Both the position numbers and the translations under genes were made by a program. The notes beneath the pieces are model-generated. The model was not told the origin of the DNA and searched no databases. It worked only from the letters and a program-made list of their open reading frames with translations. A DNA stretch of 64,000 nucleotides from Schlegelella_A sp038231215 (GTDB lineage Bacteria > Pseudomonadota > Gammaproteobacteria > Burkholderiales > Burkholderiaceae_C), in contig JBBRLS010000011.1 of NCBI GenBank assembly GCA_038231215.1, positions 1-64,000 on the forward strand, in the 5' to 3' direction. Below are positions 56,964 through 64,000 of the stretch, piece after piece; within the stretch, counting starts at the first letter, position 1, and every line of letters starts with the position of its first letter.

Positions 56964-58361
56964 TCAGCCCTTCAGCGTCTGCTCGAGCACGTGCAGTTGC
57001 TGGTTCAGTTCGCTGTTTTTCTGTCGCTCGGCCGAGATTTTGCGCACCGCGTGCAGCACCGTCGTGTGGTCGCGGCCGCCGAACAACTCGCCGATCTCGG
57101 GCAGGCTCTTCTGCGTCATCTCCTTGGCGATGTACATGGCGATCTGGCGCGGCCGGGCGATCGAGGCCGGGCGCTTCTTGCTGTACATGTCGGCGACCTT
57201 GATCTTGTAGAAGTCGGCCACCGTCTTCTGGATGTTCTCGACGCCGACCTGGCGGTTCTGGATCGAGAGCAGGTCTTTCAGCGCCTCGCGCGCCAGGCCG
57301 ATGTTGATTTCCTTGTGGGAAAAGCGCGAGTAGGCGAGGATCTTGCGCAGCGCGCCTTCGAGCTCTCGCACATTGGCGCGCACATTCTTGGCGACAAAGA
57401 AGGCCACGTCCTCAGGCATCGGCGTCGCCTCCTGGTCGGCCTTCTTCATCAGGATGGCAACGCGCATCTCGAGTTCGGGCGGCTCTATCGCCACCGTGAG
57501 CCCGGCGTCGAAGCGCGAGGTCAGTCGCTCGTCGATGTCGACCAGGCCCTTGGGATAGGTGTCGCTGGTCATGATGATGTGCGCCCGCTTGGCGAGCAGC
57601 GCCTCGAAGGCGTTGAAGAACTCCTCCTGGGTGCGCTCCTTGCCGGCGAAAAACTGCACGTCGTCGATCAGCAGCAGGTCGAGCGAGTGGTACTTGGCCT
57701 TGAGCTCGTCGAAGGTCTTGCGCTGGTAGTTCTTCACCACGTCGGTGATGAACTGCTCGGCGTGCAGATAGAGGATGCGCGCGTCTGGGCGGTCGGCGAG
57801 CAGGGCATTGCCGACGGCGTGGATCAGATGCGTCTTGCCGAGGCCGACGCCGCCGTAGATGAAGAGCGGGTTGTACATCTGGCCCGGCGCGCCCGCGACG
57901 TGAAGCGCGGCGGTGCGGGCCATCTGGTTGGCACGACCCGGCACCAGCGTGTCGAAGCTGAGCGCCGGGTTCAGGCGGCTGCGCGAAGGAAGTGTGGTCA
58001 ACGTCGCAAGCGAAGCCGCAGGGTGGCCGTTGCGATGCACGGAAGCGGCCGAGTCTTCGCGTTGCGGCGCGGACGATGGAGCGGCTGGCCTGCTCGCCAC
58101 ATCGCGTGCTGCGAGCGTGATGTCGAGTCGCACGGGCTTGCCGGCGATTTCGGTCAGGGCGTTTTCAATGCGGCCGGCGTATTGGGTGCGGATCCAGTCG
58201 AGCTTGAAGCGGTTCGGCACGCGAATCGTCACCGTTGCACCTGCCTCGCCGAGGTCGGCCACCTCGGCATCGGGCAAGGGCCGGATCCAGGTGTTGAATT
58301 GCTGGTCGGGCAACTCGGCGGCGAGGCGCTCGCAGCCGCGTTGCCAGAGGTCGGCTCGCAT
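56964..58361 (-). CDS. dnaA: chromosomal replication initiator DnaA
   Basis: 465 residues. N-terminal domain, variable linker (about 90-130), AAA+ domain with NPLFIYGGVGLGKTHL, and the DNA-binding signature FGGRDHTTVLHA near the C-terminus. ATG at 58361 is the family start. Confidence 0.97.
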   Translation of the reverse strand: MRADLWQRGCERLAAELPDQQFNTWIRPLPDAEVADLGEAGATVTIRVPNRFKLDWIRTQYAGRIENALTEIAGKPVRLDITLAARDVASRPAAPSSAPQREDSAASVHRNGHPAASLATLTTLPSRSRLNPALSFDTLVPGRANQMARTAALHVAGAPGQMYNPLFIYGGVGLGKTHLIHAVGNALLADRPDARILYLHAEQFITDVVKNYQRKTFDELKAKYHSLDLLLIDDVQFFAGKERTQEEFFNAFEALLAKRAHIIMTSDTYPKGLVDIDERLTSRFDAGLTVAIEPPELEMRVAILMKKADQEATPMPEDVAFFVAKNVRANVRELEGALRKILAYSRFSHKEINIGLAREALKDLLSIQNRQVGVENIQKTVADFYKIKVADMYSKKRPASIARPRQIAMYIAKEMTQKSLPEIGELFGGRDHTTVLHAVRKISAERQKNSELNQQLHVLEQTLKG

Positions 58362-58563
58362 GTGTGGAGAAGTACCTTTGGAAAGCCCGAGAGTGTAGCT
58401 CGTCGGGGCCGCGCTGAAGATACTTATCCACAGTGAAAACACGAACGGGCAGTGGCCGCCCCTTCGCATCCAGGACAATCAAGTCGACGTTGACGGGGTG
58501 GCCGGTTCTTGATGTAATCGCAGGTTCGCCTCGGCGCGCTCGCTCCCGGCTCTGGAAATCACC
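58362..58563. other. dnaA-rpmH intergenic region, probable oriC segment
   Basis: The divergent promoter region between dnaA and rpmH. It contains a perfect DnaA box TTATCCACA at 58424-58432 and a one-mismatch box TGTGGAGAA at 58363-58371. Further boxes lie in rnpA nearby. No A+T-rich unwinding segment stands out. Confidence 0.6.
58424..58432 (+). promoter_or_regulatory. DnaA box (perfect)
   Basis: TTATCCACA, exact match to the strong consensus, about 60 bases upstream of dnaA. Confidence 0.9.
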
Positions 58564-58698
58564 ATGAAACGCACGTATCAAGCCTCCAAGACCCGCCGCG
58601 CACGCACGCACGGCTTTCTCGTCCGCATGAAGTCGCGCGGCGGCCGCGCCGTCATCAACGCCCGGCGCGCCAAGGGCCGCAAGCGTCTGGCCGTCTGA
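58564..58698 (+). CDS. rpmH: 50S ribosomal protein L34
   Basis: 44 residues: MKRTYQASKTRRARTHGF ... RKRLAV. Begins the rpmH-rnpA-yidD-yidC-mnmE operon. Confidence 0.98.
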   Translation: MKRTYQASKTRRARTHGFLVRMKSRGGRAVINARRAKGRKRLAV

Positions 58699-58719
58699 GG
58701 CGCCGCCACGCGCGGCCGC

Positions 58720-59208
58720 ATGCCTCGGCGCCAGCCCGTGGCCCCCGCGATGGCGCGTCTCGTCGAGTCTGCCGATTTCGAGCGTGTCCTCGGTTCGCGC
58801 AGCCGCGCCAGCACGGTGCATTTCGCTGTTCACCACCTTCCGGCCGCGGCCGGGGTCTCGACCGGGGCCTCGGACGAGCCCTTCGACGACAAGTTATCAA
58901 CAGTCCGTGCTTCTGGCGGTGAAGGACCTGTGGATGACTCCGTTTCCGAACCGCTGCGACGGCTCGGCGCCGTGGTCCCGAAACGGCACGCGAAGCGCGC
59001 CGTGACACGATCTCTGCTGAAGCGTCAGATCTACGCGGCCGGTGGTCGCCATGCCGAGTCGCTTTGCCACGGCCTGTGGATTGTTCGCCTTCGCGCGCCG
59101 TTCGACCGGAGCCGCTTCAAGAGCGCAGCGTCGACGGCGCTGTCTCTCGTCGCTCGCGCCGAGCTTGAGGCGCTCTTTCTCGCCGTCAGGCGCCCGACCG
59201 CGTCATGA
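58720..59208 (+). CDS. rnpA: ribonuclease P protein component
   Basis: 162 residues, longer than the usual 110-130. VVPKRHAKRAVTRSLLKRQI is the RNP signature. An insertion at about 45-80 contains LST and PVD, whose codons include TTATCAACA (58894-58902) and TGTGGATGA (58929-58937), both near-matches to a DnaA box. A third weaker one is at 59075-59083. Confidence 0.95.
   Translation: MPRRQPVAPAMARLVESADFERVLGSRSRASTVHFAVHHLPAAAGVSTGASDEPFDDKLSTVRASGGEGPVDDSVSEPLRRLGAVVPKRHAKRAVTRSLLKRQIYAAGGRHAESLCHGLWIVRLRAPFDRSRFKSAASTALSLVARAELEALFLAVRRPTAS
58894..58902 (+). promoter_or_regulatory. DnaA-box-like site in rnpA
   Basis: TTATCAACA, one mismatch to TTATCCACA, read as LST in RnpA. A second site in the opposite orientation (TGTGGATGA) is 35 bases further on. 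Confidence 0.5.
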
Positions 59209-59555
59209 GCCGCCGCTCCGCACCGCTCATGCCGAATCGTTTCTGGTCGATGCCTCGTCGCGCCCTGATCGCTGGGGTGCGCATCTATCGACTGTTGCTC
59301 AGCCCGTGGCTCGGCAACGCCTGCCGCTTCGCGCCGACCTGCTCGGTCTACGCGATCGGCGCGCTCGAGCGCCATGGCGCGGCAGCCGGCACGGCGCTGG
59401 CGATCGGCCGCATCGCTCGCTGCCACCCTTGGTGCGCTGGCGGTCACGATCCTGTTCCTGCGCAAGCGCCGCAGCCGTTTCGCGCCCTGCGCGAACGCTC
59501 GCGTCCGCGCATCCCATCTCCTTCTTCCGGCGCCTCCGACGTCGTTTCCCCATGA
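59205..59555 (+). CDS. yidD: membrane protein insertion efficiency factor YidD
   Basis: 116 residues. IRIYRLLLSPWLG-type opening (here VRIYRLLLSPWLG), CRFAPTCSVYAIGALERHG and CHPWCAGGHDPVP are the family motif set. Overlaps rnpA and yidC by four bases each. Confidence 0.95.
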   Translation: MSRRSAPLMPNRFWSMPRRALIAGVRIYRLLLSPWLGNACRFAPTCSVYAIGALERHGAAAGTALAIGRIARCHPWCAGGHDPVPAQAPQPFRALRERSRPRIPSPSSGASDVVSP

Positions 59556-61297
59556 CCGACATTCGCCGCACCATTCTCTGGGTGGTGTTCTCCGCCTCGC
59601 TGTTCCTGATCTGGGACGCCTGGAACAAGCACATCGGCCACCCGTCGTTTTTCGCACCGGCGGCGCGGCCCGCCGCGACCGCTCCGGCCGCGGCCTCCGG
59701 CAGCGCGCCGCTGGTGCCGGGCGGCTCCGCGAGCCCGGTCGCTGCGGCCCTGCCGGGGGCGACCCCGCCCGCGCCGGCCGCCTCGGCGGCTGCTGCCGTG
59801 GCGGAAAGGGTCACCGTGACCACCGACCTGGTCAAGGCGACGCTCGGCGCCCGCGGCGGCGAGGTCGACCGGATCGAGTTCCTGAAGCAGGCCGACGCCT
59901 TCGACCGCACCAGGAACGAGGTCCTGTTCGACGAGTCGCCGATCCGCTACTACGTTGCCCAGAGCGGGCTGATCCCGACCAGCGGCGGCACCGGCCTGCC
60001 GAACCACCACACCGTGATGACGCTGCAGCCGGGTCCGCGCACGCTGGCGCCCGGCGCGGCCACCCTCGACGTGCGCTTCGAGTCGCCCAGCGTCGGCGGC
60101 CTGAAGCTGGTCAAGACCTACACCTTCCGGCGCGCCAGCTATGTGGTCGGCGTCAAGCACGAGATCACCAACACCTCCGATGTGCCGGTCGAGCCGCGCC
60201 TGTACCTGCAGCTGGTTCGCGACGGCAACGCGCCGCCCTCGGTGTCGGGCTTCCTGTCCAGCTTCGCCGCGTCGACTTACACCGGCCCGGCGATCTATTC
60301 GAGCGACAGCAAGTTCCAGAAGGTCGACTTCGAGAGCATCGAGAAACGCCGCGCCGAAGACAAGATCAACCATCAAGTACTCGCCCGGGACGGCTGGGTG
60401 GCGATGGTCCAGCACTACTTCGCGTCGGCCTGGCTGATCGACCCCCCGGGACAGGCGGCCGCCACGCCGCGCGAGTACTTCACCGGAAAGGGAGACACCG
60501 AAAATCCCGCCACCGGCAAGCCCGCCCACGTCTACTCGGTCGGCATGTTCGTTCCCGTCGGCACGGTCGCTCCCGGGCAGACCAAGGCGTTCGACGCGCA
60601 GCTCTTCGCCGGTCCGCAGGAAGAAGACAAGCTCTCGGTCCTGGCGCCCGGCCTCGAGCTGGTCAAGGACTACGGCATCTTCAAGATCCTCGCCGAACCC
60701 TTGTTCTCGCTGCTGACGCTGCTGCACAAGGTTCTCGGCAACTGGGGCTGGTCGATCGTCGGCCTGGTCGTGCTGCTCAAGATCGCCTTCTACTGGCTCA
60801 ACGCCAAGGCTTACGGCTCGATGGCCAAGATGAAGGCCATCAACCCGAAGATCATGGAGATGCGCGAACGGCTGAAGGACAAGCCGCAGCAGATGCAGCA
60901 GGAGATGATGCGCATCTATCGCGAAGAAAAGGTCAATCCGCTCGGCGGCTGCCTGCCGATCGTCGCGCAGATGCCGTTCTTCATCTCGCTCTACTGGGTG
61001 CTGCTGTCGAGCGTCGAGATGCGCAATGCACCGTGGATCGGCTGGATCACCGACCTGTCGGCCAAAGACCCGTACTTCATCCTGCCGCTGCTGATGACCG
61101 GCACGAGCCTTTTGCAGACCTGGCTCAACCCGACGCCGCCGGATCCGGTGCAGGCACGCATGATGTGGATCATGCCGCTCGTCTTCTCGGTGATGTTCTT
61201 CGTCTTCCCGGCGGGCCTGGTGCTTTACTGGCTCACGAACAACATCCTGTCGATCGCGCAGCAGTACGTGATCAACAAAAGGCTGGGCGTGACCTGA
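59552..61297 (+). CDS. yidC: membrane protein insertase YidC
   Basis: 581 residues. N-terminal signal-anchor (about 5-22), a large periplasmic domain, and the conserved C-terminal helices (NWGWSIVGLVVLLKIAFYW, GGCLPIVAQMPFFISLYW). Inserts membrane proteins with or without Sec. ATGA overlap with yidD. Confidence 0.97.
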   Translation: MTDIRRTILWVVFSASLFLIWDAWNKHIGHPSFFAPAARPAATAPAAASGSAPLVPGGSASPVAAALPGATPPAPAASAAAAVAERVTVTTDLVKATLGARGGEVDRIEFLKQADAFDRTRNEVLFDESPIRYYVAQSGLIPTSGGTGLPNHHTVMTLQPGPRTLAPGAATLDVRFESPSVGGLKLVKTYTFRRASYVVGVKHEITNTSDVPVEPRLYLQLVRDGNAPPSVSGFLSSFAASTYTGPAIYSSDSKFQKVDFESIEKRRAEDKINHQVLARDGWVAMVQHYFASAWLIDPPGQAAATPREYFTGKGDTENPATGKPAHVYSVGMFVPVGTVAPGQTKAFDAQLFAGPQEEDKLSVLAPGLELVKDYGIFKILAEPLFSLLTLLHKVLGNWGWSIVGLVVLLKIAFYWLNAKAYGSMAKMKAINPKIMEMRERLKDKPQQMQQEMMRIYREEKVNPLGGCLPIVAQMPFFISLYWVLLSSVEMRNAPWIGWITDLSAKDPYFILPLLMTGTSLLQTWLNPTPPDPVQARMMWIMPLVFSVMFFVFPAGLVLYWLTNNILSIAQQYVINKRLGVT

Positions 61298-62715
61298 GCG
61301 CGCTGCCTCGCCACGATGAACCCATTGCCGCCATCGCGACGGCGAGCGGGCGTGGCGCGGTTGGCATCGTTCGCGTGTCGGGCCGCGGCCTCGGGCCGCT
61401 CGTCGAGGCGCTTTGCGGTCGCTCGCTCGAGCCGCGCCATGCCACGCTGACCGCCTTTCGCGATCGCGCCGACGCGCCCATCGATCGCGGCCTCGCCATT
61501 TTGTTCCCGGCGCCGCATTCGTATACCGGCGAGGACGTGCTCGAGCTGCAGGCGCACGGCGGGCCGGTCGTGATGCAGCTGCTTCTTGCGCGTTGCCTCG
61601 AAGCGGCCGCCGAGCCCGACCTGGCCACCGGCCAGCCCTGCCTGGCGCAGCTTCGCCTCGCCCGGCCCGGCGAGTTCACCGAGCGCGCCTTTCTCAACGA
61701 CAAGCTCGATCTCGCCCAGGCCGAAGCCGTCGCCGACCTGATCGATGCCAGCACCGAAGCGGCGGCACGCTCGGCCGCTCGTTCGCTCGACGGCGCGTTC
61801 TCGAAGGAGATCGAGGTGCTCGTCGCCAAGCTGGTCGATCTGCGCTTGCTCGTCGAGGCGACGCTCGATTTTCCCGAAGAGGAGATCGAGTTCCTCGAGC
61901 GCGCCGGAGCGCGCCGACGCCTCGCCGACGCCGCCGCGCAGGTCGACGCCGTGCTCGCCACCGCGCGCCAGGGCGTGCTGCTGCGCGACGGCATCCGCGT
62001 CGTGCTGGCGGGCCAGCCGAACGTCGGCAAGAGCTCGCTGCTCAACGCACTGGCGGGTGCCGAGCTGGCCATCGTCACGCCCGTTCCGGGAACGACGCGC
62101 GACAAGGTCGGCGAGACGATCCAGATCGAGGGCGTGCCGATCCACGTCGTCGACACGGCGGGCCTGCGCGAGGCGGGCGACGCGGTCGAGGCGATCGGCG
62201 TCGCCCGCTCCTGGACGGCAATCGACGAGGCCGACGCCGTCGTCTTCCTGCGCGACTTGACTCGTCGCGGCCTCGCCGACTACGACGCCGGCGACGCACG
62301 CGTCGCCGACCGCCTGGTCGCGGCCGTCGCGGCGGGGCGCGTGCTCGAGGTCTTCAACAAGGCCGACGCCGTGGGCGAAGGCGAGTTGGCGGCACTTCCG
62401 GCCGACGCCATCGTCATTTCGGCCGCGACCGGCGACGGCCTCGACACGCTGCGGCGCGCGATGCTCGCGCGCGCCGGCTGGCAGGCCGCCGGCGAGGGCG
62501 TCTTCCACGCGCGCGCGCGCCACGTCGACGCCTTGCAGCGCGCCCGCTCGCACCTCGCCGTCGCCGATGCGCATGCCGGCGTCGGCGACATGGCACTCGA
62601 ACTCGTCGCCGAAGAACTGCGCGCCGCGCACGACGCACTCGGCGAGATCACCGGCGCCTTCACGGCCGACGATCTGCTGGGTGCGATCTTCAGCCGTTTC
62701 TGCATCGGCAAGTGA
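61294..62715 (+). CDS. mnmE: tRNA modification GTPase MnmE
   Basis: 473 residues. Opening IAAIATASGRGAVGIVRVSG, G-domain P-loop GQPNVGKSSL, and the C-terminal CIGK are typical. With MnmG it makes cmnm5U34. In frame no ATG, GTG or TTG lies near the family start; the best start is CTG at 61294, which forms a CTGA overlap with the yidC stop. A second CTG lies at 61303. Confidence 0.9.
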   Translation: MSALPRHDEPIAAIATASGRGAVGIVRVSGRGLGPLVEALCGRSLEPRHATLTAFRDRADAPIDRGLAILFPAPHSYTGEDVLELQAHGGPVVMQLLLARCLEAAAEPDLATGQPCLAQLRLARPGEFTERAFLNDKLDLAQAEAVADLIDASTEAAARSAARSLDGAFSKEIEVLVAKLVDLRLLVEATLDFPEEEIEFLERAGARRRLADAAAQVDAVLATARQGVLLRDGIRVVLAGQPNVGKSSLLNALAGAELAIVTPVPGTTRDKVGETIQIEGVPIHVVDTAGLREAGDAVEAIGVARSWTAIDEADAVVFLRDLTRRGLADYDAGDARVADRLVAAVAAGRVLEVFNKADAVGEGELAALPADAIVISAATGDGLDTLRRAMLARAGWQAAGEGVFHARARHVDALQRARSHLAVADAHAGVGDMALELVAEELRAAHDALGEITGAFTADDLLGAIFSRFCIGK

Positions 62716-62867
62716 GCGCAGACCGTTGCCGGAGTTGTCACCGAGCGTGACGAATGGGCGGGGTACGTGACCGAGTGGCATTGTTGCGCCCGCCCCACCA
62801 TCGATAATCCACCCCCAGAGCACGAACCGGCCGCAACGACGACGGCCGGGCGCTGCGGAGGCAGATC

Positions 62868-63335
62868 ATGGAAATCGACGAGCTCGTGAGCGTGGTGCAG
62901 TCGCTCAACACGGAAGATTCGTTCCGTGCCCGACTCACGCTCGAAAACTGGCGCGTCATCGCCCCCTACCTCGCCCGCTACGAGATCCGGGCCGGCGACC
63001 TGCTCATCAAGCAGGGCGATGCCGATCGCTCGATGTACTTTCTCTCCCAGGGCAGCATGCAGGTATTCGTCACCGGCGGGCCGCCCGGCAGCAACAAGGT
63101 GGCGATCCTGCGCGCGGGCTCCGTGGTCGGCGAGCCCGGTCTGTTCGGCGACACGCCGCGCACCGCCAACGTCGAGGCGATGACGCCGTGCGTCGTCTGG
63201 GCGCTGCGCGGTCCGCGCATGGAAGAACTGGCGCAGCGCTCGCCCATGCTCGCGCTCGAGTTGTTGCGTGCCGCCGGCGCGGTGATGGCGATCCGCTTCC
63301 GCGCCACCCTTTCCCGTCAAGCACCGGTCACCTGA
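62868..63335 (+). CDS. cyclic-nucleotide-binding domain protein
   Basis: 155 residues: a single cNMP-binding (Crp-like) beta-barrel with GDLLIKQGDADRSMYFL and GSVVGEPGLFGDTPRTANVEA. No helix-turn-helix is present, so it is not a DNA-binding CRP; the remainder is one C-terminal helix. GGAGG precedes the ATG. Confidence 0.88.
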   Translation: MEIDELVSVVQSLNTEDSFRARLTLENWRVIAPYLARYEIRAGDLLIKQGDADRSMYFLSQGSMQVFVTGGPPGSNKVAILRAGSVVGEPGLFGDTPRTANVEAMTPCVVWALRGPRMEELAQRSPMLALELLRAAGAVMAIRFRATLSRQAPVT

Positions 63336-63368
63336 CCGGCCGGGCCGGCGGCTCCACCGGTCCTCGAC

Positions 63369-64000
63369 TCAGGCGGTGCGAAGCAGGCGTTCCTCGGCCA
63401 GCGCCAGCGGCTCCGGCAGCCCTGAGAGCACCAGCGTGTCGCCAGGAGCGAGCGCCAGCGCGTCGTCGGGTTCAAGCACCGCCCCGGAGGCACGCCGCAA
63501 TGACACGACGGTGACGCCGTCTCGGCCCCAAGCCTGCTCGCCGAGCGTGCGGCTCACGCTTGCGCTGTCGGGCGGCAAGGTCACGCTGAGCAGCCGGGCA
63601 TGCTGCAGCTCGTCGGGCGTGTCGTCGTCGGCACCGTGGAAGTAGCCGCGTAGCAGGCCGTAGCGCGCATCGCGCTGGTCCTGCACGACGCGCAGCACGC
63701 GCCGCATCGGTACGCCGACGAGTGCGAGCGCATGGCTGGCCAGCATCAGCGAGCCTTCGATCGCCTCGGGCACCACTTCGGTCGCGCCGGCCGCGCGCAG
63801 GCGCTCGATGTCGCTGTCGTCGATCGTGCGCACGACCACCGGCACCTTGGGCGCATGCGTCTGCGCAAGGCGAAGGATCTTCAACGCCGAGGGTGTGTCG
63901 TGGTAGCTGACGACGATCGCGCTCGCCCGCGCCATGCCGGCCGCGACCAGGCTCTGCAGGCGCGCTGCGTCGCCGAAGACGACGCTCTGGCCGGCGGCAG
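63369..64000 (-). CDS. Kef-type cation/proton antiporter, C-terminal part
   Basis: The 5' end is beyond the right edge; about 210 residues are visible. VVFGDAARLQSLVAAG and IVVSYHDTPSALKILRLAQ form the RCK/TrkA-N domain, followed by a TrkA-C domain (VLEPDDALALAPGDTLVLSG). This is the regulatory end of a CPA2-family antiporter (KefB/YbaL type). Confidence 0.85.
   Translation of the reverse strand, partial: AAGQSVVFGDAARLQSLVAAGMARASAIVVSYHDTPSALKILRLAQTHAPKVPVVVRTIDDSDIERLRAAGATEVVPEAIEGSLMLASHALALVGVPMRRVLRVVQDQRDARYGLLRGYFHGADDDTPDELQHARLLSVTLPPDSASVSRTLGEQAWGRDGVTVVSLRRASGAVLEPDDALALAPGDTLVLSGLPEPLALAEERLLRTA

Overview
The window looks like the replication-origin region of a high-GC betaproteobacterium, most likely Burkholderiales. 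The evidence is the core origin gene set (gyrB, dnaN, dnaA, rpmH, rnpA, yidD, yidC, mnmE), perfect parS sites beside parA/rsmG/mnmG, a short type-2 ArgC, a PHB depolymerase and aromatic-catabolism genes of the pca and nag type. No tRNA, rRNA or CRISPR array was recognised.

Layout. 1-7.5 kb: start of prkA behind a clear sigma-54 promoter, then parB, argC (opposite strand), a GNAT gene, parA, rsmG and mnmG, with three parS sites inside rsmG and mnmG. 7.6-11.3 kb: a P-type cation ATPase, a broken CDF metal transporter and a BON-domain lipoprotein. 11.5-15.9 kb: five genes joined by 4-base stop/start overlaps (glutaredoxin-like protein without the active-site Cys, secreted hydrolase, NatAB-type ABC exporter, ElaA-type acetyltransferase). 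15.9-24.6 kb: pirin, GST, small secreted protein, orphan double ABC ATPase of the YejF type, thioredoxin-like lipoprotein, DMT transporter, a PD-(D/E)XK-like protein, orphan PotF and a DUF427 protein ending in a palindromic repeat. 24.7-26.4 kb: a compact putative MNIO (DUF692) peptide-modification locus. 26.6-29.5 kb: flavodoxin-like oxidoreductase, PHB depolymerase with an upstream PhaR-like site, aroQ. 29.5-38.4 kb: pcaHG, oligopeptidase B, a phosphoesterase, salicylate 5-hydroxylase-type nagG (frameshifted), nagH and ferredoxin, then pncB. 38.4-42.4 kb: an IS1595-family element sits inside what was a perfect LexA (SOS) box in front of a radical-SAM/UdgX DNA-repair pair. 42.5-44.4 kb: MXKDX-repeat protein, FMN split-barrel protein, small hypothetical, MaoC-type protein. 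44.5-50.3 kb: two tandem copies of a kinase plus OmpA-like lipoprotein module, the first kinase being a pseudokinase. 50.4-52.8 kb: methyltransferase, LysE exporter, Nudix. 53-62.7 kb: the origin genes on both sides of the dnaA/rpmH gap. 62.9-64 kb: a cNMP-binding protein and the C-terminal end of a Kef-type antiporter.

The most interesting points are the IS insertion into the SOS operator of the radical-SAM/UdgX operon, the small Cys-x-x-Cys peptide with its MNIO enzyme and partner, the kinase/pseudokinase duplicated modules, and an apparent CTG start for mnmE in a CTGA overlap where the neighbouring genes use ATGA.
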